A DNA stretch of 10,245 nt from Bryobacterales bacterium (lineage in GTDB: Bacteria; Cyanobacteriota; Vampirovibrionia; Obscuribacterales; Obscuribacteraceae), in the NCBI GenBank assembly GCA_903970295.1, contig CAJCHQ010000024.1, positions 1 to 10,245 on the forward strand. The letters run 5' to 3'. Positions 5,127-10,245 of the stretch are shown here, piece after piece; within the stretch, counting starts at the first letter, position 1; every line of letters starts with the position of its first letter. Both the position numbers and the translations under genes were made by a program. The notes beneath the pieces were generated by a model. It had not been told where the DNA came from, searched no databases, and was given only the letters and a program-made list of their open reading frames with translations.

Positions 5127-8042
5127 TTGAATTTCAAGAGATCCCCGGTTATGCGAAAAGCAGACTTATGGCAGGTCATCGCTGTCTTTTTAGCAATCTT
5201 GGTGTCTTGGGGCAGCACTGCCTATGGTGACACGCCACCACTTCCGACTGCAGCCGTTCCCGCTGCAGCTGAGAATGCAATCAGAACAATCCCCGTGATC
5301 GATATTCCTCAGACTGCCGAGTCGATCGATAAAGTGCGCAAATTAGAGGCTGAGGGGGAGAAACTTTTCAATCAGAAACTAATAGACAAAGCCCTTGCTA
5401 AATGGCAAGAAGCATATGGAATGTCTATAGAGATGAAATATGGCGAGGGTGAAGGCCGCGCTCTTACGAATATGTGCCGCTGCTACCTCGATCGCGGCGA
5501 TTGGACCAAAGCTAAATACCTCGGTGAAAATGCAATCGAAGTGCTAGGGAACTCCAAGGACCCTCGTTCGCTAGGGCACGCACGTGTCGCCCTAGCTCAA
5601 GCCTATTTCGGGTTGGGAAATAACGAGTCTGCCGGTCAGCAATTAGCCTCAGCGATCAAGGCAATGACCGGAAGCGAGGGTGCTGATTCGGTCGAAGCCG
5701 GGCGGCTGATGAATCTGGCCGGCAATTTGCTGATGCGCTACGACAAGATGAAGGAAGGCGCTCAGTTCATTCAGCAAGCTGCTATCTATTACGCGCAGGG
5801 CGGCGATACGGCTGATGCGATCCGTGATCATTTAATTGTGGCTAGCATTCTCGAGCAGTACGGATGGTACACAGCCTCACTCGAAGAATCGCAAAAGGCA
5901 GTCAACGTCGCTAAAAATTCGACTGGAGATAACACAGCCAGCCTGATTACAGCTATGTCGTCTCTGGCGAACGGGCAGTATGTGTTGTGCGAATTCACAA
6001 CCGCGCGGCGCACCTATGAAGAAGTTCTGGCCTTGATGGTCAAGCCGCTTAAGCCACCTCTCAGCGCGCTGGCGCGTGCCAATGTAATGATCGGCTACGC
6101 CCATTGCTTAGCCGCCACTGGTGACCTGGATTTAGCCAGACAGACTTTCGAGAAATGCATCACTGTTTTCAAGGCGGCTGCCGCCTCAACGGCTCAGGCG
6201 CAGGCTTGGAACGGCCTGGGAATTGCCGAAGAAGGACAAGGCAATCACACGAAAGCGATCGCCTCCTTGACTCAAGCTTTGGAATTGCAATCGGTTGTGC
6301 GTCCGCCCAACCCGAGAATGCAATTAGCCATATTGCACAACCTGGCTTTCGCCGATGCTCGAGCGGGCTTGAACAGTGATGCGCGTGGTCACTTACAGGC
6401 TGCATTGACGATTTTGAAAAAATTCAAAGATCCTGTTTTCGAAGATCGCACCTACTGCGCGCTGGCTGAGGTCTATTTCCGGCTTGCCGATGCGCAAGCG
6501 GCCGACGCTTCGGTCAGGAAAGCGATCGAATTGGGATTGGCAATTAATGACGATGCTTCGTTATGGCGCGACTATGTGATCAAAGCCAAATTGGAACTGG
6601 CATTGGGCGAACAGGACAAAGCGAAAGAATCTTTGAGCAGCGCTCTCTCCTTTTTCCGTTCACCACAGGCTGGTGCGTTCCCATCTCCAGATCGCCTCTC
6701 CTTTCCTTCCACTCGTGAGGACCTAGGTGAACAATTGGTGGCCCTTGTGGCGCGCATGGGCATGGCCGAACAGGGCTTGCTGGCGGCCGAACAATTGAAA
6801 GAAGAAAGTTTCAGCAATGATTGGCTCAAACGTGGAGTGCAGCTCAAACTTGAGGATCGTGATGTTTTCCACGATTTGTCCACCGAGCGTGCTCATTTGC
6901 ATGCCGCTGAAGCAATCAATCCGCCCTCAAGGATCACAAAAGATTGGCAGAAGTGGCTGGTGCGCTTCCGCACGCTGGTAGCCCAGAATCGGTCTCTGGC
7001 TAGAATGATCGCACCGGTACCCAATCGCATGGGCGACATAATGAAGGCAGTGCAAGCCAGTCACTCGATGTTCGTGGAGTATCTTCTCGGCCCCGACTCC
7101 AGTGTCGTCTTCACTATCGACGGCTCTGGACGACTCTCAGCTACTGTGCTGGGCGTGACCAGGAAGCAGCTGCAAACTCAGGTTTCGGCTCTACTCAATA
7201 TGCCTGCCACTGCAGCTGGTGATCCGACAACCGCCCAACGAGAGCGCTCAACACTGCAATCGATTTATAACGAGCTGTTCCCAACCGCTGTGCGCAACTT
7301 GATGCCGAAAAATCCCGAGCAGACTGTTTGCATTGTGCCGGATGGTGTTCTCTTCAATTTGCCTTTTGCTGCCCTGGTGGATGAGCGCGGCAAGTTCTTG
7401 GTTGAAAGTCATACGCTGACATTAGCCGGCTCAACTGGAGCGATTCTCGATATTCCGCCCAGATATGCCGACGACAACAGCGTGCTTGTTGCTTCGAAAG
7501 ATGGTGGCAACAACGAAATCAATTTGATCTCCGGAGTCTTTCAGCAAGATGCCGTCACCAAGCTGCTCGGTAAAGACGCGGATATTGCGGCTCTGCGCGA
7601 GCAGGGTCGAGGCAAAATGATTCATTGCGCTAATCACTTCTCGTTGTTGGCCAATAATCCTTTCAATTCGCTTCTGCCTTTGTCACCGGACAAAGATGCC
7701 GAGAACCAGAAAACAGTTACCGCTGAAAAATTGTTTGACGGTAGTATGCCGAGCGATCTAACTGTCTGGAGCGGCAGTTCTGTTTCGACCAAAGATACGC
7801 TGGGCAATTCGGTAAAGGTGTTCAGCCGAGGGCTAAATTATGCTGGTGTGCGGAACGTCATTTTGAGTCTCTGGGTAGCTCCAGATCCAGAGCGGACAAA
7901 CGAGCTGATGGATTTTTATAAGCATAAACAGTCTGGTTTAAATCAAGCCCAATCACTGCGTAAGGCTGAATTGGTCTCGCTTGCCAAGGATCCTTCACCG
8001 CACGCCTGGGCTGCTTTCCAGCTGCTGGGGCCGGGCTACTAA
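5127..8042 (+). CDS. Secreted TPR-repeat protein with C-terminal CHAT domain lacking the catalytic Cys
   Basis: A 971-residue protein from the TTG at 5127. Residues 1-34 form a signal peptide: basic n-region, core WQVIAVFLAILVSW, likely cleavage after AYG. Residues ~70-560 are a run of helical TPR-type repeats, with clear A/G/Y/F spacing in segments such as LFNQKLIDKALAKWQEAY and ARVALAQAYFGLGN. A linker leads to a CHAT domain from ~640 to the end, with CIVPDGVLFNLPFAAL (735-750), a His in CANHF (H837), NVILSLW (910-916) and a terminal HAWAAFQLLG. CHAT domains are caspase-fold His/Cys proteases, best known in cyanobacteria (HetF) and in type III CRISPR effectors. The LSACET nucleophile motif reads WSGSSV here, so Ser884 replaces Cys. 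It may be an inactive scaffold or a Ser variant. It stands alone, transcribed away from the GlpD-like operon. Confidence 0.88.
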   Translation: MNFKRSPVMRKADLWQVIAVFLAILVSWGSTAYGDTPPLPTAAVPAAAENAIRTIPVIDIPQTAESIDKVRKLEAEGEKLFNQKLIDKALAKWQEAYGMSIEMKYGEGEGRALTNMCRCYLDRGDWTKAKYLGENAIEVLGNSKDPRSLGHARVALAQAYFGLGNNESAGQQLASAIKAMTGSEGADSVEAGRLMNLAGNLLMRYDKMKEGAQFIQQAAIYYAQGGDTADAIRDHLIVASILEQYGWYTASLEESQKAVNVAKNSTGDNTASLITAMSSLANGQYVLCEFTTARRTYEEVLALMVKPLKPPLSALARANVMIGYAHCLAATGDLDLARQTFEKCITVFKAAAASTAQAQAWNGLGIAEEGQGNHTKAIASLTQALELQSVVRPPNPRMQLAILHNLAFADARAGLNSDARGHLQAALTILKKFKDPVFEDRTYCALAEVYFRLADAQAADASVRKAIELGLAINDDASLWRDYVIKAKLELALGEQDKAKESLSSALSFFRSPQAGAFPSPDRLSFPSTREDLGEQLVALVARMGMAEQGLLAAEQLKEESFSNDWLKRGVQLKLEDRDVFHDLSTERAHLHAAEAINPPSRITKDWQKWLVRFRTLVAQNRSLARMIAPVPNRMGDIMKAVQASHSMFVEYLLGPDSSVVFTIDGSGRLSATVLGVTRKQLQTQVSALLNMPATAAGDPTTAQRERSTLQSIYNELFPTAVRNLMPKNPEQTVCIVPDGVLFNLPFAALVDERGKFLVESHTLTLAGSTGAILDIPPRYADDNSVLVASKDGGNNEINLISGVFQQDAVTKLLGKDADIAALREQGRGKMIHCANHFSLLANNPFNSLLPLSPDKDAENQKTVTAEKLFDGSMPSDLTVWSGSSVSTKDTLGNSVKVFSRGLNYAGVRNVILSLWVAPDPERTNELMDFYKHKQSGLNQAQSLRKAELVSLAKDPSPHAWAAFQLLGPGY

Positions 8043-8075
8043 TTTACGCACTTCTCTTGACGACTGGGCGGGATG

Positions 8076-8091
8076 ATACCACCTGTGGTAT
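8076..8091. promoter_or_regulatory. 16-bp dyad ATACCAC-CT-GTGGTAT
   Basis: Perfect 7-bp arms around a two-base centre. The centre is too small for a good RNA hairpin and no T-run follows, so a protein-binding operator is more likely than a terminator. It lies 34 bp after the TPR-CHAT stop and 166 bp before the next start. Confidence 0.45.
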
Positions 8092-8154
8092 GTCGCGATT
8101 TACAGGACCTTTACCTAACTAGATTAAGTTTCGAGGTCAAGTGATGTTCAGCGA

Positions 8155-8172
8155 TATACACTCCGGTGTATA
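8155..8172 (+). promoter_or_regulatory. Dyad TATACAC-TCCG-GTGTATA with a UNCG-type loop
   Basis: Perfect 7-bp arms flank TCCG. As RNA the loop would be C(UCCG)G, which fits the unusually stable UNCG tetraloop class, so a leader hairpin is plausible. As DNA its inner 16 bp share ATAC...GTAT ends with the dyad at 8076-8091, so it may instead be a second operator. Confidence 0.45.
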
Positions 8173-8256
8173 ACTGCTGGGCATAATTGCGCATGCCTTG
8201 CCGCTGACGCGATCTCAGTAGGTGTCCGCCAATCGATTCGAGGTTGATTCGAGCAA

Positions 8257-9639
8257 ATGAAGATGGCCAAATCTGTGTGTATCAGCGATCTGTTTTCGAA
8301 GGTTGTGATCGCACAGGCAGTATTCGCATTCCTCGGCTCGGCCTCTTTCATGCCCGCTGTTGCGGTAGAGAATTCTGCCGAGAATGCAATTCAAACAAAC
8401 TCGACAACCGCTGCTGAAAAGCGCTCTGAGCCATGGTATTCGGAAGAAAATCAACCGGCACAGACCGAGGAAAAGACTGCGGCGACCGAGCCCGCTGCCT
8501 CCATGGCGCCGGCTAAACCGGTGGACGAAGCCGCTGCACCACCTGCAGTGGCAGAAGACAAATCGAAATCCGCGCTTGTTGATGATCAGAAAGCCACGGT
8601 TGCCGATCAGAAAGCTTTTGCTGCAGAGCAGAAAGCTACAGCTGAAGAAGAAAAGAAAGCTTTTGCTGAAGAAGATAAATCGAAAGCCCGGACGGCAGAG
8701 CCTGTTGATCACCCTTCGCAGTCGGTGGCTATGCTTGAAGGGGCTGCCCGTGCTGACGGCAGTGCCGACGAACCGCCGATCATCGATAACGATGAAGCGA
8801 GCGAGATGAAGTCGACGATTGAATATAAGGAATTGCCCACCGACGAAGGTAAAACTCGAGTCAAAGCCGGCGCCCAATTTCCGGTCGTAATTTCTTCTCA
8901 GATCACGAGCAAATCGGCGAAATCGGGCGATTCGATTGAAGCACGGCTGAAATATGATTTGAAGATCGGCGACCGGATGGTGGCGCCCAAAGGTTCGGTC
9001 GTAATCGGCCATGTGAATTATTGTCTGAAGGCACGCAGCGCCATGCACTCATTAGTCAGCCCAGAGCGCTGGTATCGCAACTCTGGTTGCCTCGGTATTT
9101 CTTTCGACGAGATAATCAACGATAAAGGCGAGCACATTCCCCTGGTGGCCACGCCGGCAAGACAAGCGCGCATTGTCAAGAATAAGGCTGAAGGCCGTGA
9201 ATTGGGCGTCAACCATAACGGTCAGGTCACTGGTCCTTGGTCTCAACAATTGCGCTATAAGGCGATTCGCATCGGCATGAACGCAGCGATGGCTCCGGCT
9301 GGTGTGTTCAGCTTCGGGGCGATGCCTGTGGCCTTGGGTGTGATCGGTGCTGCTAATCCATCTTTTGCATTCATGAAACCGGTTGGTCAGAACGTTCGCC
9401 ATCGCCGGATCAAGGGCTTTGTCTGGGGAGCTTTCAGCGGCGTTCCCGGCAGTTGGATCGTTGAAGACACGGTGGTCAAAGGGCAAGAGGCGGTGATCAA
9501 ACCGGGTGATGAATTTTTAGCTGAATTCAAAGAAGAGTTTACAGGCGAGCCAGAGACTGAAGCATCATTGGTTCCTGGTGCATCAACTAAAGTCAAAGGA
9601 CAAGTTATGCCTGATAAGAAGGCCAAAAAGCAGCCGTAA
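8257..9639 (+). CDS. Secreted Ala/Lys/Glu-rich protein with VirB10/TrbI-like C-terminal domain (hypothetical)
   Basis: A 460-residue protein. Residues 1-36 look like a signal peptide or uncleaved anchor (core VVIAQAVFAFLGSASFMPAVA). Residues ~37-200 are disordered and Ala/Glu/Lys/Pro-rich, with five heptads at 110-144. Residues ~204-440 form a beta-rich domain. An entry strand, GAQFPVVISSQITS, leads to a GDSIEA turn, then APKGSVVIGHV (243-253), GCLGISFDEI (277-286) and an ipl strand. A Gly/Ala-rich hydrophobic part (~343-405) comes before the closing strand IKPGDEFLAEF (414-424). This order recalls TrbI/VirB10 (PF03743), but the similarity is by eye and remote. C256 and C278 may form a disulfide; the paralogue at 9722-10245 lacks both. 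The ATG at 8257 is used; an in-frame ATG at 8263 is possible, and the ribosome site is weak for either. Function unknown. Confidence 0.82.
   Translation: MKMAKSVCISDLFSKVVIAQAVFAFLGSASFMPAVAVENSAENAIQTNSTTAAEKRSEPWYSEENQPAQTEEKTAATEPAASMAPAKPVDEAAAPPAVAEDKSKSALVDDQKATVADQKAFAAEQKATAEEEKKAFAEEDKSKARTAEPVDHPSQSVAMLEGAARADGSADEPPIIDNDEASEMKSTIEYKELPTDEGKTRVKAGAQFPVVISSQITSKSAKSGDSIEARLKYDLKIGDRMVAPKGSVVIGHVNYCLKARSAMHSLVSPERWYRNSGCLGISFDEIINDKGEHIPLVATPARQARIVKNKAEGRELGVNHNGQVTGPWSQQLRYKAIRIGMNAAMAPAGVFSFGAMPVALGVIGAANPSFAFMKPVGQNVRHRRIKGFVWGAFSGVPGSWIVEDTVVKGQEAVIKPGDEFLAEFKEEFTGEPETEASLVPGASTKVKGQVMPDKKAKKQP
8584..8688 (+). repeat. Five tandem 21-bp units encoding heptads
   Basis: Five consecutive 7-codon units (DQKATVA, DQKAFAA, EQKATAE, EEKKAFA, EEDKSKA) occupy residues 110-144 of the VirB10-like protein. 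The DNA is also partly conserved: GATCAGAAAGC starts both of the first two units. The heptads are Ala/Lys/Glu-rich with few large hydrophobics, so they fit a charged single helix or a weak coiled coil acting as a spacer. Confidence 0.75.
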
Positions 9640-9667
9640 ACCTTTTATTGCCAACGACCCCTACGCA

Positions 9668-9697
9668 AGAAGCGAGCTGGGGGGTTAGCTCGCTTCT
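9668..9697. terminator. Perfect 11-bp stem between convergent genes, likely bidirectional terminator
   Basis: AGAAGCGAGCT (9668-9678) and AGCTCGCTTCT (9687-9697) pair perfectly around the loop GGGGGGTT. It sits 28 bp after the stop of the rightward gene and 24 bp after the stop of the leftward gene, where a shared terminator is expected. Neither strand has a T-run after the stem, so it may be a U-less terminator or an mRNA-end stabiliser. Confidence 0.6.
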
Positions 9698-9721
9698 CAC
9701 GGATTGCATGCGGGAGAAAAT

Positions 9722-10245
9722 TTAGAAGTTACCGCTGACCACTCCAGGACCGCCGGCACCGGCAAAGGTGACGGGTCCGTCGAGTTGGATCTGCAATTTG
9801 GTGCCTGATGGAACCGTGACGTCACGACCTTTTCGCAGCGCCATGTCAGCCACGCCTATACCGCCGCCGATGGCCGCTCCCGACCAGGCGCCAGTGCCGA
9901 CCCGATAGCCGTGACTGGCGATGGCACCGACCGCGGTGCCAAGGGCGGCACCGATGCCCGCTCCGGCGGCGCCGCGAATCGCGGTTTGCCCGAGTTTGGC
10001 GGTCATGCCCTCGCCGCGAACCACCTGTTCGCCGTCAGCGTTCTTCTGTGCATATTTGCCGATGCCACCAATGAGGTGAGCATTGATCGGCGTTTCCACA
10101 CCGTCGGGTGTGCGAATGGTCGTGAATTTGATACCGAGTTCGCCCGAGCGGCTCAGACGGCGTCCGGCTTCGGCTTGCGAAACGGTGCCTACGACTGCTG
10201 AACCCATGGGGATCGTGGCATCGCCCAGTTGCATTGTCTGGCTGA
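9722..10245 (-). CDS. VirB10/TrbI-like domain protein with glycine zipper, paralogue of the preceding gene (5' end outside window)
   Basis: About 173 residues are visible; the frame is still open at the right edge. The ATG at 10234 is very likely internal, because the paralogue aligns across it and the gene enters from beyond 10245. Shared features with the protein at 8257-9639 are IPMGSAVVGTV against APKGSVVIGHV, GELGIKFTTI against GCLGISFDEI, a DG.E.PI strand, and a closing KG.....P.G...Q strand. Between the beta part and the closing strand, 9973-9854 encode a long glycine zipper (GAAGAGIGAALGTAVGA, then GAWSGAAIGGGIG). That pattern fits a membrane-inserting helical hairpin. The protein ends Gly-rich (FAGAGGPGVVSGNF). 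It is probably an envelope protein; the N-terminal export signal is outside the window. Function unknown. Confidence 0.8.
   Translation of the reverse strand, partial: SQTMQLGDATIPMGSAVVGTVSQAEAGRRLSRSGELGIKFTTIRTPDGVETPINAHLIGGIGKYAQKNADGEQVVRGEGMTAKLGQTAIRGAAGAGIGAALGTAVGAIASHGYRVGTGAWSGAAIGGGIGVADMALRKGRDVTVPSGTKLQIQLDGPVTFAGAGGPGVVSGNF

Larger units (their letters stand above)
8043..8256. promoter_or_regulatory. Intergenic control region of the VirB10-like gene
   Basis: The 214-bp gap carries two dyads (8076-8091 and 8155-8172), described separately. A weak promoter-like pair, TTTACA (8099-8104) and TAGATT (8120-8125) with 15-base spacing, lies between them. Just before the gene, GATTCGAG occurs twice in direct orientation (8235-8242 and 8246-8253), overlapping the expected ribosome site. 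No classical terminator with a T-run follows the TPR-CHAT stop. Confidence 0.4.

Noticed and set aside
8076..8091. Rho-independent terminator for the TPR-CHAT gene
   Set aside because: The dyad has a two-base centre and is followed by GTCGCGATTTACAGG rather than a T-run. An operator fits better.
8215..9048. 277-residue open frame on the minus strand opposite the VirB10-like gene
   Set aside because: Its Phe/Arg/Cys-rich composition is what the reverse complement of an Ala/Lys/Glu-rich gene gives. The plus-strand product has a signal peptide and a paralogue, so this is a shadow.
9052..9486. 144-residue minus-strand open frame
   Set aside because: It lies wholly inside the conserved domain of the plus-strand gene and has no recognisable motif or ribosome site.
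9911..10201. 96-residue plus-strand open frame opposite the glycine-zipper protein
   Set aside because: The minus-strand product is supported by its paralogue, so this frame is a shadow.
8257..10245. A type IV secretion or conjugation locus
   Set aside because: Only VirB10-like domains are visible. There is no ATPase, VirB9, VirB7, relaxase or coupling protein in the window.

Overview
The window is about 10 kb of bacterial chromosome with mid-range GC (near 50% by eye) and ordinary dense gene packing. Secreted TPR-CHAT proteins next to lineage-specific Ala-rich secreted proteins suggest the Cyanobacteriota / Candidatus Melainabacteria (Vampirovibrionia, for example Obscuribacterales-like) group. 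That placement is inference, because no rRNA or other phylogenetic marker is present. No tRNA, rRNA, CRISPR array, insertion sequence or phage gene was seen.

Layout. (1) 1-939 (+): the C-terminal part of a multi-pass membrane protein that enters from the left edge. Its stop overlaps the stop of the next, convergent gene by 4 bp. (2) 4750-936 (-): a compact three-gene unit transcribed leftward. It encodes a GlpD-like FAD dehydrogenase, a D-2-hydroxyacid dehydrogenase of the glyoxylate/hydroxypyruvate reductase type, and a divergent shikimate-dehydrogenase-like (AroE fold) oxidoreductase. Several residues that are normally invariant at the substrate sites of the first and third enzymes are changed, so the textbook substrates are uncertain. 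(3) 4751-5126: a divergent intergenic region with candidate promoters in both directions and a leader hairpin before the next gene. (4) 5127-8042 (+): a large secreted protein with TPR repeats and a C-terminal CHAT (caspase-like) domain. The catalytic His is kept but the nucleophilic Cys is replaced by Ser. (5) 8043-8256: a regulatory-looking gap holding two 16-bp dyads whose centres are 80 bp apart. (6) 8257-9639 (+) and 10245-9722 (-, truncated by the right edge): two convergent paralogues separated by a perfect 11-bp stem.

The most interesting part is the paralogous pair. Both proteins carry a beta-rich domain whose layout resembles the C-terminal domain of TrbI/VirB10, with a Gly-rich hydrophobic segment before the last strand, where VirB10 has its outer-membrane antenna. 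No other type IV secretion gene is visible. If the resemblance holds, these are stand-alone VirB10-like envelope proteins. Together with the secreted, Cys-less TPR-CHAT protein next door, the right half of the window looks like an envelope or surface locus. The left operon looks like glycerol/glycerate-type carbon metabolism.
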